From Methylococcaceae bacterium (GTDB taxonomy: Bacteria; Pseudomonadota; Gammaproteobacteria; Methylococcales; Methylomonadaceae), in assembly GCA_016715325.1 (NCBI GenBank), contig JADKAL010000006.1, positions 124,001 to 188,000 of the forward strand: a stretch of DNA of 64,000 nt, read 5' to 3'. Shown one piece after another: positions 46,268 through 55,775 of the stretch (positions within the stretch are counted from its first letter, which is position 1; every line of letters begins with the position of its first letter). The position numbers and the translations under genes are program-made. The notes under the pieces are model-generated. The model saw only the letters and a program-made list of their open reading frames with translations. It was not told the DNA's origin and did not search any database.

Positions 46268-48619
46268 TTAGTTAGGTAATTGACCTAAAAATGGACCAAG
46301 GAAACTATACTGTTGTTCAAATTTTACGTAGTTATAAACTGTTTTAGTTTGACCAGTAAAGCGGTTTGAAATTACTTCCGGCAATTTAACATATTTGCTG
46401 CCATCGGATGAAGAATAGTATCCCTGTTTAATAAAAACTAGAAGCGAGTCTCTGCTCCATAATGATTCAAAACTAGCTGAACCTAATGAATCATTAATCG
46501 TACCCACGACATTAAATCCATCGAGTAAACGTGTCGGCATGTTGAGGATATTGAGAGGTATATCTAATTTCAGCTCATTTGTTAGAGACGTTGGTACAGA
46601 GTCAATAGATTTATGAATTTCCGGATTGTAGTTACTGATTACATCATTAGTAAACGGAACTTGAATGTCGATATAAGGGTCAAAGGATCTTCCATCAACC
46701 GTTGTATTCACAAATATAATATCTGTTTCATCAGGTGTTTCGTTAAAGCTAGTTCCGCTTATGAAGGGATGAAGAAAGCCCGTTACATTAGAATCAACGA
46801 AAACAATTCCTCTGTCTCTAATGGCGACATTAACACCATGATCCCAATTTGAACTGCTGGAATCAGCGACTAATTCCAAGTCTTTAAAAGTATAGTTTTC
46901 AACATATTGAATTTGTAATCCGTTAACAACAGAGTAACCCTTGAGGGATTCAAATAAGTTTATTCCGTTGTGTCCAGAATTACGATTAGCCTTAACAACA
47001 CTGAGTGCTGACCCGCTCGACAAAACGGTCGTATTTTTATGATCCACTATCGGCACACGGCTGAAATAGATTGTGGGCATTCCTCTAGTAATATCTTTTG
47101 CGCTAGTTAATAAGTTTTCTTTAGGAATTTCAGTGTTGATTCCATCAATCGCAGTACGATGGTAATAGACGACACCAGCATTATAAACACCCGATATAAC
47201 ATTATTTTGGACCGATAAATTTCTGGAGTGAAACCAGAACCCATGTCCGGTATGGCCGTGATCGTGATTGCCTAATCCAGCTTTAACGATTGCTTTTCTT
47301 CCTTCGGATTTTATAGCAATATTATTTTTGAAGGCGCCAAGTTCATTTCCATCTTCGCTAACAAAATGGCTGCCGTATACATTGAACGAGGCGTTATTTT
47401 CCATAATAACGTTGCTGGTATGATTGACAAAGCCCCAGCCTTTACTAGAAAAAACCGCATTGCCCGAACAAATAACGGGCGGTATTTTGATATCTGTTCC
47501 GGTATGGTGAAAATGGACTGCATAACGTCCTCGCGGGTTAGAATTTTTACCGGGTACATAGTCACCATTCGTGTCGGTAAGTCGAAAAACCTTGGTCGTT
47601 TTGAGTTGAAAATCATCAATCGGTATTGATTTATCGGTACGACCGAAATAATTAAAGCTCGCCCCTTTAATAACAGTGTCGGGATTATGCATAACCATGA
47701 AATGGCCACGCTGTCTGGCAGGAATCGATTCGCCACCTTCCCCGATGAACGCAATGTTGCGAGTTAAATTGGCGGCGTAGACCGGCATATTCGCATTTGC
47801 CGGAACATGACTGTAAGATAAAGGCTCTATCAGCGTTGAATTGATAACTTTACCCAACGTAATGATGTTACCGGAAATTGCTTTGATTGTTCTTAGTTCA
47901 TCTTCGGTTTGATAGGAGCTATCGCTCTTTAATTTATCACGGAATTTGGTTGCGGTGATTGCAATCACATCGCCTGCTATCCAGCCAGTCGGAACGTCAG
48001 CAAGCTTAATTTGAGCCGAACCGGCAGACGGATTCACTGAAAGTTTTTGGTAAGCAGATTTTTCAGAGCCATATATCCTTGTTTTACCTTGTATAATAAT
48101 ACCTCTGCTAATGTTTTCCGGATCCCATACTCTGTCGATGGGTCCGTTATTCGCCACATAAATTTTGATTTTAACGTTCGCCGGTATGCGAGCCGTTTCC
48201 GAGCCAATTTCAAAAGTACCGGTCTCTGTGACAACCAGCGTATCGAGTTTAATACTGACATTTTTATAGGTGGCAAATTTTATAATACCGTCGGCTCTGA
48301 CAGTATTGAAGCTTAGCTTGCTATCGACATCGACCGTCAAGGATTTGTTCGCCGGAATGTGAATGTTTTCACCGGCTTGAGGAAGAATTCCGTCATTCCA
48401 GGTCGATGGGTTGGACCACAAGCCGCTTTGAACAACTTGACGGTTTACAGCTGAAATCGGGACCAGATCTAATGCAGCCTGTTGATCGGCCATAGAGGCT
48501 TGTGCTGGCTTGCTGGAAAAAATTAAAAATACAGCGGAAATAAAGATAGCAAAATAACCTTGTTTTATTACAAGTCTAAAGCCTCGGCTAAAATTCCTCA
48601 TGGGTAAAATGTTTTGCAT
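46268..48619 (-). CDS. Secreted G8-domain / parallel beta-helix protein
   Basis: About 783 residues from the ATG at 48619. The TTG at 48634 lies in its Shine-Dalgarno GAGGCG and is not used. A signal peptide ends near PAQA. A G8-type domain follows: VQSGLWSNPSTWNDGILPQ, IHIPANKSLTVD, and IYGSEKSAYQKL. Long parallel beta-helix repeats come next (GHFMVMHNPDTVIKG, NHTSNVIMENNASF, VQNNVISGVYNAGVVYYH). G8/beta-helix proteins are extracellular and usually act on or bind polysaccharides (CEMIP/pectate-lyase-like folds). The gene stands alone with its own regulated promoter. Confidence 0.84.
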   Translation of the reverse strand: MQNILPMRNFSRGFRLVIKQGYFAIFISAVFLIFSSKPAQASMADQQAALDLVPISAVNRQVVQSGLWSNPSTWNDGILPQAGENIHIPANKSLTVDVDSKLSFNTVRADGIIKFATYKNVSIKLDTLVVTETGTFEIGSETARIPANVKIKIYVANNGPIDRVWDPENISRGIIIQGKTRIYGSEKSAYQKLSVNPSAGSAQIKLADVPTGWIAGDVIAITATKFRDKLKSDSSYQTEDELRTIKAISGNIITLGKVINSTLIEPLSYSHVPANANMPVYAANLTRNIAFIGEGGESIPARQRGHFMVMHNPDTVIKGASFNYFGRTDKSIPIDDFQLKTTKVFRLTDTNGDYVPGKNSNPRGRYAVHFHHTGTDIKIPPVICSGNAVFSSKGWGFVNHTSNVIMENNASFNVYGSHFVSEDGNELGAFKNNIAIKSEGRKAIVKAGLGNHDHGHTGHGFWFHSRNLSVQNNVISGVYNAGVVYYHRTAIDGINTEIPKENLLTSAKDITRGMPTIYFSRVPIVDHKNTTVLSSGSALSVVKANRNSGHNGINLFESLKGYSVVNGLQIQYVENYTFKDLELVADSSSSNWDHGVNVAIRDRGIVFVDSNVTGFLHPFISGTSFNETPDETDIIFVNTTVDGRSFDPYIDIQVPFTNDVISNYNPEIHKSIDSVPTSLTNELKLDIPLNILNMPTRLLDGFNVVGTINDSLGSASFESLWSRDSLLVFIKQGYYSSSDGSKYVKLPEVISNRFTGQTKTVYNYVKFEQQYSFLGPFLGQLPN

Positions 48620-48696
48620 GGTAAAGCGCCTCAATAATTATAAATGCGAGTTTTTTTTCACTCATAGAAAAAGTAGTCTGATCGCCGAATTAAGAT

Positions 48697-48712
48697 TGTG
48701 ATGTCAATCACA
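48697..48712. promoter_or_regulatory. CRP-like operator, perfect consensus
   Basis: TGTGATGTCAATCACA, an exact TGTGA-N6-TCACA palindrome, further symmetric as TTGTGA/TCACAA. The centre is 85 bases upstream of the ATG at 48619, a suitable place for an activator of the CRP/Vfr family. Confidence 0.7.
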
Positions 48713-48747
48713 AAACTAGTCGCATACTGAGAATGAGCGTTTGGATT

Positions 48748-48763
48748 TGTGTCTTACGTCACA
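48748..48763. promoter_or_regulatory. CRP-like operator, one mismatch
   Basis: TGTGTCTTACGTCACA, one base off TGTGA-N6-TCACA. Its centre is 51 bases from the first site, close to five helical turns, so both would lie on the same DNA face. Confidence 0.55.
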
Positions 48764-49029
48764 CAAAAAGCTAAGGTGAAAATGATTATTTAAACTTTGT
48801 TGATGAAAATATATTAAAAATAATAATGTAATCATAGGGATATGTATTGTGTAAGCCTAAAGCCTACCATACAAATATGAAGGTTTGAAGACTTAATTAC
48901 TCAGTCGTTTGATGAGGCTAAGTCAATTAAGTCTGTTTGGATGCTAGCCGATTAATCTTTGGGTCGGCTTAAAATCGAGATAAAAAGCCGGTAAATTGAT
49001 TTGGGAAGAACGGAGTTCAATCTGTTACG

Positions 49030-51170
49030 TTAGCTTGTTTGATACTGTAAAGCCGCACGTACGCAGCGTAAAATGTCGTAGCTGTAAATTCCTGAGAAAG
49101 ATTCATAAACCGGTTTAAGCGCGTTCTTTTGGCAGTCTGGAAGTTGAATGATAGTGTCTTCGATTTGTTTAATTTCGCTTTCGGATAAGTTAACGACATC
49201 GGTCAATATCAACTGACCTTTTTCCAAATATTGGGCTAAGTGTCCGTAAACGGTAGATTCTTGAAGCTCTCGTTTTGTTGCAATTTGCCGGATGTTAAAA
49301 CCTATCCTGAATAATTCAACTGATTCGCTAGCTGTGTCCGAAGTTGTGAGCGCCGATTCCCTAAATTCATCGATAACGGCCAAGAACTGATCGCCGTAGC
49401 GTTCCAGTTTACGTTTTCCGACGCCCGGAAGAAGGCTCAATTGTTGCAGCGTTGCCGGACGCTGTTCCATCATGGCCATAAGACTGGCGTCGTGAAAAAT
49501 GACGTAAGGAGGTACGTCTTGTTGATCCGCCAGTTCCCGGCGCTTATTTCGAAGCGCATCCCATAGTAAGCTGTTTGTTTTTTTGTGATTTCCGTTCGTT
49601 GAAACACTTTTCGAGCCTTTGATTTTTTCAATTCGGCTATCTTTGCGGAGCATTAACGGGTGTTCGCCCCGCAAAATAGGTCTGCAAGATTCAGCTAAAC
49701 GTAACGCGCCGAAATTTTCAAAATCGACTGCCACCAAATTTCGCGCGACTAATTGCCTGAACACAGAATGCCATTGCTGCTCGTCCAACTGTTTGCCGAT
49801 ACCGAAAGTCGAGAGGTGATGATGCCCGAAACGATTAATCCTTTCTGTCGATTTACCTTGCAATACATCGATAAGATAAGCTACGCCGAAACGCGTTGTC
49901 CCGTCCTGTGGATGCAGGATAAAGCTTGCTGTGCGGCTAAAGTAGCGTCCCAGGTTTCTACCGGTTCAAGGCAGGTGTCGCAATTACCGCAGGGCTGTTC
50001 CAGGGTATCGCCGAAATAGCCGAGCAAAGCCTGACGACGACAATGTATCTGTTCGCACAGGGCAAGCATGGCGTCCAGCCTATTGTATTCAATTCGTTTT
50101 TGGACTTCGTTAGCGTTAGATTCCGCCAGCATGCGCCGTAGGGTAACAACATCCTGAAGCCCGTAAGCCATCCAGGCGTTTGCCGGCGAACCGTCGCGAC
50201 CGGCGCGTCCGGTTTCCTGATAATAGCCTTCGATGCTTTTAGGTAAGTCGAGATGGGCGACAAAACGGACATTCGGCTTATCGATGCCCATACCGAAAGC
50301 AATCGTCGCAACCATGACAAGGCCGTCTTCCATTAAAAAGCGATGTTGGTGTTGTTGCCGATGAACATTGTCCATCCCGGCATGATAGGGCAGGGCTTTG
50401 ATGCCTCTATCGTTGAGCCATTGCGCGGTATCGTCCACTTTTTTGCGCGACAAGCAATACACGATGCCGGCGTCGCCGTCATGCTCGGTTTCAATAAAAT
50501 CGAGCAATTGTTGCCGGGCGTTTTGTTTTTGGACGATACGATAACGAATATTAGGCCGGTCGAAGCCGCTCAAAAACATTCGGGCTTGTTCAAGACCCAG
50601 CCGAAACCGGATTTCCTGTCGAGTGCGTTCGTCGGCTGTCGCCGTCAACGCAATTCTCGGAGTCTTGGGAAAGCGTTCGTGCAATAAAGACAGCTTTAGA
50701 TAATCGGCGCGGAAGTCATGACCCCACTGGGAAACGCAGTGCGCTTCATCAATGGCAAACAAAGCAATATTTATCCTGCATAATATATTTAGGGTTCTTT
50801 CATTCGATAAACGCTCGGGAGCAATATAAAGGAGGTCGATCTCGCCTGCGATTAATTGTTGTTCCGTTCGCAAGATTTCTTCAAACGTTAAAGACGAATT
50901 GAGGAAGGCGGCTTTGATGCCGAGTTGCAATAAAGCACTGACCTGATCTTGCATTAAAGCTATCAACGGAGAAATTACAATTCCTACGCCTTCTCTGATC
51001 AACGACGGAATTTGAAAACATAAAGATTTGCCACTGCCGGTCGGCATAATGACCAAAGCATCTTGCCCGTCAACCAAATGATCAATTATCGTTTGTTGTT
51101 GACCGCGAAAGTTCTCGTAGCCGAAAATTGAATTGAGAAGTTCGATAGCAGGGGGCTGTTGGGTTTTCAT
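49030..51170 (-). pseudogene. recQ: RecQ ATP-dependent DNA helicase (one frameshift)
   Basis: Reconstructed length about 712 residues. Part one (51170 down to 49881) has Walker A MPTGSGKS, the DEAH box [16 protein letters not shown], motif [12 protein letters not shown] and the zinc-binding cysteines through CGNCDTC. The frame breaks at CGCG 49892-49895. Removing two bases (one CG) joins CIHRTGQ to [14 protein letters not shown]. Part two holds the winged-helix RQC, an HRDC domain (ATLQQLSLLPGVGKRKLERYG) and a C-terminal HTH. RecQ unwinds DNA in recombination and repair. As given, the helicase would lack its C-terminal domains. Confidence 0.9.
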
Positions 51171-51257
51171 TGTGATGATTTTTTTCTCGTCCCGCTTTTA
51201 CCATTATAATGGTGCGATTATACAGGACAGTTTAAACATAACAGACAATGGCCTATC

Positions 51258-52835
51258 ATGAATAACACGCATTCAGCGCGTCTTAACCAACTTATTGCAA
51301 ATAATAGCCAGCATTTCATTTGCGGCGGGCAGAAAGGGATAGAAAAGGAAAGTCTCAGAATTTCCAAAGACGGCTCAATTAGTCATAAACCGCATCCGAA
51401 GTCTTTAGGTTCAGCTCTGACGCATCCTTGTATCACAACCGACTATTCGGAAGCATTGATAGAACTGATTACCCCTCCCTTTACCGATATTAAAGAAACG
51501 TTGGCCTATTTAAAGGCTATCCATCATTTTGTCTACCAGCATTTGGACAATGAAATGCTGTTATGCACCAGTATGCCTTGCGGCATTGACGGCGATGAAA
51601 GTATTCCGATAGCCGAATACGGAACCTCCAATATCGGAAAGATGAAGCATGTTTACAGGCATGGTTTATGGCATCGTTATGGACGGACCATGCAAGCGAT
51701 TGCGGGTATTCATTTTAATTATTCGGTTCCTGAAGCACTTTGGCCGGTTTTGCATCAACAGGAAAAGAGCGAAATCAGCCTTGAAGAATTTATAGCGAGT
51801 GGATATTTCGGCTTAATCCGGAATTTTCAGCGTATCGGTTGGTTGATCCTGTATTTGTTCGGCGCTTCGCCCGCCATATGCAAAAGCTTTTTTAAAAGCC
51901 GTCCGCAGTTGATGGCTCAATTTGAAGAGTTCGACCATTGTACGTTGTATCATCCTTATGCGACTTCATTACGCATGAGCGACATCGGGTACAAGAGCAA
52001 AAATCAGGCAAATTTGAGGATTAATTACAATTCGCTACCCGAATATGTCGCCAGTTTGGGCCAAGCTATTGCGACACCATATCCCGACTATGAAAATATC
52101 GGCGTGGTTGTTAACGGTGAATATCGTCAGCTCAATGCAAACATACTCCAAATCGAAAACGAGTTTTATAGTGTTATCCGCCCCAAACAGATTGCCCATT
52201 CCGGCGAAAAACCGACCTTAGCTTTAAAACGTCGAGGTGTTAGGTATGTTGAAATGCGTTCGCTGGATTTGGATTTGTTCAATCCCATTGGCATCGATGA
52301 AGATAAAGCAAGATTTGTTGAAGCATTATTGTTGACGTGTCTACTGCAGGACAGTCCGCCTATGTTGGAGGCCGATTTTCAAACCAATAACCGCAACCAA
52401 CTTCAAGTAGCCAATCAAGGCCGGAAACCGGGGCTTGAACTTGAAAAAGATAAAAAAAATATACCATTAAAGGATTGGGCGCTGGAGATTTTGGAAAACA
52501 TTCAAGCGGTTTGCGATGTATTGGATCAAGGCCAAGACGATAAACTTTATACCAAAGCATTGCAGGTTCAAAGGCAGCGAGTGTTGAATCCTGAGCTAAC
52601 GCCGTCCGCACGTATGTTAGACGCCATGAAGAACGTTGAAGAACCTTTCGATTGTCTCGCCTTAGCTAAATCGGCAGAACACGCCGCCTGTTTCAACGGC
52701 AAGAAAGCCGACGAAGCGTTTACCAAGCAATTCAATCAAATGGCGCAACAATCCTTAGCTAAGCAGGCGGAGCTGGAAAATAAGCCGCAACTGCCCTTCG
52801 ATGAATTTTTAAAACAGTATTTTGCGCAGCAGTAA
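51258..52835 (+). CDS. gshA: Glutamate-cysteine ligase
   Basis: A 525-residue cytoplasmic ATP-dependent ligase of the proteobacterial GshA group. Visible features are [14 protein letters not shown] near the N-terminus, [14 protein letters not shown] and [15 protein letters not shown], which shape the substrate and Mg-ATP sites. It makes gamma-glutamylcysteine, the first step of glutathione synthesis. In methylotrophs glutathione also matters for formaldehyde handling. Divergent from recQ; the cysH gene follows after 2 bases. Confidence 0.96.
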   Translation: MNNTHSARLNQLIANNSQHFICGGQKGIEKESLRISKDGSISHKPHPKSLGSALTHPCITTDYSEALIELITPPFTDIKETLAYLKAIHHFVYQHLDNEMLLCTSMPCGIDGDESIPIAEYGTSNIGKMKHVYRHGLWHRYGRTMQAIAGIHFNYSVPEALWPVLHQQEKSEISLEEFIASGYFGLIRNFQRIGWLILYLFGASPAICKSFFKSRPQLMAQFEEFDHCTLYHPYATSLRMSDIGYKSKNQANLRINYNSLPEYVASLGQAIATPYPDYENIGVVVNGEYRQLNANILQIENEFYSVIRPKQIAHSGEKPTLALKRRGVRYVEMRSLDLDLFNPIGIDEDKARFVEALLLTCLLQDSPPMLEADFQTNNRNQLQVANQGRKPGLELEKDKKNIPLKDWALEILENIQAVCDVLDQGQDDKLYTKALQVQRQRVLNPELTPSARMLDAMKNVEEPFDCLALAKSAEHAACFNGKKADEAFTKQFNQMAQQSLAKQAELENKPQLPFDEFLKQYFAQQ

Positions 52836-52837
52836 CA

Positions 52838-53569
52838 ATGAACCCACTCAATATAGAACAATTACAACAAGAACTGGCTGGAAAGAATCCCCGTTTCATC
52901 TTAAAAAAAGCATTGGCTTTATTCGATAATATTGTTATTTCTTTTAGCGGTGCTGAAGATGTCGTGCTAATTGATATGGCGGTCGGTATTCGAAAAGACA
53001 TAAAGGTTTTCACCTTGGATACAGGGCGCTTGCATCCTGAAACTTACCGTTTCATTGAAAAAGTCAGGAAGCATTACGGCGTGGAAATCGAATTGTTAAC
53101 GCCGGACCGGGCTGTTCTGGACGACTTCGTCAAAAGAAAAGGCTTATTCAGCTTTTACGAAGACGGTCACGAAGAATGCTGCAAAATCCGTAAAGTTGAA
53201 CCGCTAAGAAGAAGGCTGGCAACGGTTGATGCCTGGATCACCGGTCAACGTCGCGACCAAAGTTTGGATACCCGTCAAGATATACCTGAAGTGCATGTCG
53301 ACAGCGTATTTTCCACCGCCAAAAACCAGTTGGTTAAATTCAATCCGCTCCTTAACTGGAAATCCGCTCAAGTTTGGGATTATATCGAAGCTAATCAAGT
53401 TCCCTATAACGACCTTCATAATAGAGGGTTTATCAGTATCGGTTGCGAGCCGTGCACACGACCCATTTTGCCCAATCAACACGAACGGGCAGGGCGGTGG
53501 TGGTGGGAAGAAAGCACAAAGAAAGAATGCGGATTGCATGTCAGCAAAATCGATAGTTCGCAAGACTGA
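52838..53569 (+). CDS. cysH: Adenylyl-sulfate (APS) reductase, thioredoxin-dependent
   Basis: A 243-residue PAPS/APS reductase family enzyme. [13 protein letters not shown] and [10 protein letters not shown] form the nucleotide site. Cys114-Cys115 ([11 protein letters not shown]) and Cys203-x2-Cys206 (GCEPCTRP) are the four ligands of a [4Fe-4S] cluster, and ECGLH contains the catalytic Cys231. The cluster cysteines mark the APS-reducing type rather than the enteric PAPS-reducing type. It makes sulfite for cysteine synthesis. The 2-base spacing to gshA suggests an operon tying sulfur assimilation to thiol synthesis. APS is also the precursor of the PAPS used by the sulfotransferases. Confidence 0.94.
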   Translation: MNPLNIEQLQQELAGKNPRFILKKALALFDNIVISFSGAEDVVLIDMAVGIRKDIKVFTLDTGRLHPETYRFIEKVRKHYGVEIELLTPDRAVLDDFVKRKGLFSFYEDGHEECCKIRKVEPLRRRLATVDAWITGQRRDQSLDTRQDIPEVHVDSVFSTAKNQLVKFNPLLNWKSAQVWDYIEANQVPYNDLHNRGFISIGCEPCTRPILPNQHERAGRWWWEESTKKECGLHVSKIDSSQD

Positions 53570-53610
53570 TAAGCGGCGTCTCAATCCGGTTCAACGGCGA
53601 AGGCAGGTAA

Positions 53611-54363
53611 ATGGCTAAGTACATCAAGGTCTATGGCGAAAGAAATACAAACACCAAGTACTTTAGCAAGCTTTTGGAATTGAATCTCGATATCAAAGAG
53701 ATTTCCGGCGTAGCGCCGCCTTCGGTGATAAAAATACAAAAACTATTGCCGGGCGATGAATTAGTTAGAGATATTTATTTTTATTTAACCTACGCCAGAA
53801 ATTTAGGCTGGAAACATACCTGCGTTAAATCGGTAACCCAGCTTCAGCGCTATGATTTAGTCAACGACGATCTGGTTTTTGTAACGATCACGAAAAATCC
53901 GTATTCATGGCTGCTATCGTTGTACCGGAAACCTTATCATCACGCTTATACGAAGCGGCCCGATTTCATAACTTTTCTTCAGTCGCCCTGGAAAACGCTC
54001 GGTAGAGACGGCGTAAATAAACAGTTAAATAATCCTGTCGAACTTTGGAATATTAAAAATCGATCCTACTTGCAACTTAACGAAGGCAGAGCATTGAATA
54101 TAACCACGGAACGCTTGCTTGAAAATCCTGCAAGTATTATCGAGCAAATGAGTGTTCGTTTCGGTATTAATCGATTAGGCGGTGCGTTCGTGAATTACGA
54201 GTCCGCTACCCAAGACAAACGTAAGGACGGTAGTTACTACCGGGATTATTACTTAAATGAAAAATGGAAGAACGATCTGCCGAAATTGGCTATCGGGCTA
54301 ATTAACGATAAGCTGGATCGATCGCTTATGTCGTATTTCAGTTATGAGCTGTTGCCGGTTTGA
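53611..54363 (+). CDS. Divergent sulfotransferase-fold protein
   Basis: A 250-residue protein that resembles a sulfotransferase. A P-loop-like VYGERNTNTKYFSKLL is at 7-22, and a 3'-phosphate-type element TKNPYSWLLSLYRKPYHH at 94-111 contains the Ser and Arg expected. Near the C-terminus DKRKDGSYYRDYYLNE matches the usual nucleotide-contacting loop. The P-loop differs from the GxxKxGTT form of the other sulfotransferases in the window. It sits 41 bases after cysH with AGGCAGG upstream, so it may be co-transcribed with the sulfur genes. The acceptor is unknown. Confidence 0.72.
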   Translation: MAKYIKVYGERNTNTKYFSKLLELNLDIKEISGVAPPSVIKIQKLLPGDELVRDIYFYLTYARNLGWKHTCVKSVTQLQRYDLVNDDLVFVTITKNPYSWLLSLYRKPYHHAYTKRPDFITFLQSPWKTLGRDGVNKQLNNPVELWNIKNRSYLQLNEGRALNITTERLLENPASIIEQMSVRFGINRLGGAFVNYESATQDKRKDGSYYRDYYLNEKWKNDLPKLAIGLINDKLDRSLMSYFSYELLPV

Positions 54364-54386
54364 GGTAAAAAACACGATCATTCAGC

Positions 54387-54851
54387 TTATTGTCCGCCCG
54401 CAAATCGAAGTTGCCGCCAAGCCTCATAACTGATGATGGCCACAGCATTGGAAAGATTCAGGCTGCGATTGTTCGGCATCATCGGGATTCTTATTCGATA
54501 TTCGGGCGTGATACTATCTAGTATTTCAATGGGTAATCCCGCCGTTTCGGATCCGAAAAGCAACACATCGTCCGCTTGATAATTCACTTTGTCGTAAGAT
54601 TGGGTTCCTTTTGTCGTGCAAGCGAAGATCCGCCTGCTTTTCATGGCTGCAGAAAATGCCGCGAAATTCGGGTATTTGCTGACCTTGGCGAGGTCGTGAT
54701 AATCCAAACCGGCACGGCGGAGATTTTTTTCCGCCAGATCGAAGGCCAAAGGTTCTATTAGGTGCAAACTACAGCCGTTATTGGCGACTAAGCGGATGAT
54801 ATTGCCGGTATTCGGAGGAACTTGGGGTTCGAATAATGCGATATGGAACAT
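54387..54851 (-). CDS. trmL: tRNA (cytidine/uridine-34 2'-O)-methyltransferase
   Basis: About 154 residues, a minimal SPOUT methyltransferase. Start [21 protein letters not shown] at the ATG at 54851; a TTG three codons upstream is less likely. Knot motifs are [10 protein letters not shown] and [20 protein letters not shown]. TrmL 2'-O-methylates the wobble nucleotide of tRNA-Leu. It converges with the sulfotransferase gene, leaving 23 bases between the stops. Confidence 0.93.
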   Translation of the reverse strand: MFHIALFEPQVPPNTGNIIRLVANNGCSLHLIEPLAFDLAEKNLRRAGLDYHDLAKVSKYPNFAAFSAAMKSRRIFACTTKGTQSYDKVNYQADDVLLFGSETAGLPIEILDSITPEYRIRIPMMPNNRSLNLSNAVAIISYEAWRQLRFAGGQ

Positions 54852-55206
54852 GGGAGCCAATGGAAGCTAGTCTGTTGAATTTAGCTTGAAATGATTATGC
54901 AAAGAGAGTGCGGCTGGATTGTACAGGAATGCGCGTAAATCCAGAATTTTATTAAAAGGTATTATTTTAAGGGATCTCTTAATAAGTCCTTCGACAAGTT
55001 CAGTCCCCAAAGGGGCTAAAGACATACGGCAAGCAGTTGATTTCGCTAGTGGTGAGTCAGTCGAGCCATGAATGAAATCGGTTTATCCAGAGAATCCTTA
55101 AAGCAACTCTTAATGATGTTTTCGTACGCTATCGATAAATAAATGCTTTTTAGTGCGGAAACGGCGTTTATAATAGTCGCTTATTTTTAACACGAGGTGA
55201 ATAAAA
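54852..55206. repeat. Intergenic region with degenerate palindromic repeat
   Basis: 355 bases between trmL and the FKBP gene. CCTTCGACAAGTTCAG (54988-55003) and, inverted further on, a degenerate partner around GTGAGTCAGTCGAGCCATGA (55053-55072) resemble the common palindromic repeat with TTCGACAAGCTCAG and GTCGAACCATGA cores seen in many proteobacteria. A small CCCC-AAA-GGGG hairpin lies between. No gene seen. Confidence 0.4.
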
Positions 55207-55689
55207 GTGCATAAAATTAATACTCAACTTGTTTCAGCCCTGTTTGTTATTTCACTTGGGTTTACTTTGTTTTCTTTTGCCAATGCCGGTACGCCGAGTG
55301 AAAATAAAGCGGCAGGCGAAAAATTTTTAGCCGAAAACGCCAAAAAACCGGCAATCAAATCGACATCCAGCGGCCTTCAGTATGAAGTTCTGACGCCTGG
55401 AACGGGTAAAGTTAACCCGAAAGCAACAGACACCGTTACGGTTCATTACAAAGGAACCTCTATCGACGGAAAAGAGTTCGACAGTTCTTACAGTCGCGGC
55501 GAACCGACATCTTTTCCATTAAACGGCGTCATCCCCGGTTGGACCGAGGGTTTACAGCTGATGACGGAAGGTGCAAAGTATAAGTTTTATATTCCGTCCG
55601 CTTTAGCCTACGGCGAAAACGGCGCAGGCGGTGCAATCGGACCGAACGAGACCTTAATTTTCGAAGTCGAGTTACTCAAAATTAATTAA
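55207..55689 (+). CDS. FKBP-type peptidyl-prolyl isomerase, exported
   Basis: A 160-residue protein with a signal peptide ending FANA, a short linker helix (NKAAGEKFLAENAKKP) and a C-terminal FKBP domain (about 52-160). Motifs include SGLQYEVLTPGTGKV, VHYKGTSIDGKEFDSSY, VIPGWTEGLQLMTEGAKY and FYIPSALAYGENG. It folds proteins in the periplasm. The start is a GTG preceded by GAGGTGA. It resembles the short FkpA/Mip-like enzymes. A terminator follows. Confidence 0.93.
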   Translation: MHKINTQLVSALFVISLGFTLFSFANAGTPSENKAAGEKFLAENAKKPAIKSTSSGLQYEVLTPGTGKVNPKATDTVTVHYKGTSIDGKEFDSSYSRGEPTSFPLNGVIPGWTEGLQLMTEGAKYKFYIPSALAYGENGAGGAIGPNETLIFEVELLKIN

Positions 55690-55741
55690 ATGCGTTATCG
55701 TTTTCTGATTTATCGGAAAATGACTTTTAGATCTTTTGCAA

Positions 55742-55770
55742 AAGCCTTGCCCTGCAAGGCTTTTTTATTT
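55742..55770 (+). terminator. Intrinsic terminator after the FKBP gene
   Basis: AAGCCTTGC (55742-55750) pairs with GCAAGGCTT (55754-55762), a 9-base stem with a 3-base loop, followed by a T-rich run to 55771. It ends 5 bases before the rlmL start codon. Confidence 0.85.
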
Positions 55771-55775
55771 TAACA

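Larger units (their letters stand above)
48620..49029. other. Intergenic region with two CRP-like sites
   Basis: Upstream region of the G8/beta-helix gene, reaching to the end of recQ. It contains the two CRP-like operators listed below. The distal part (48780-49029) shows no gene. Confidence 0.5.
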
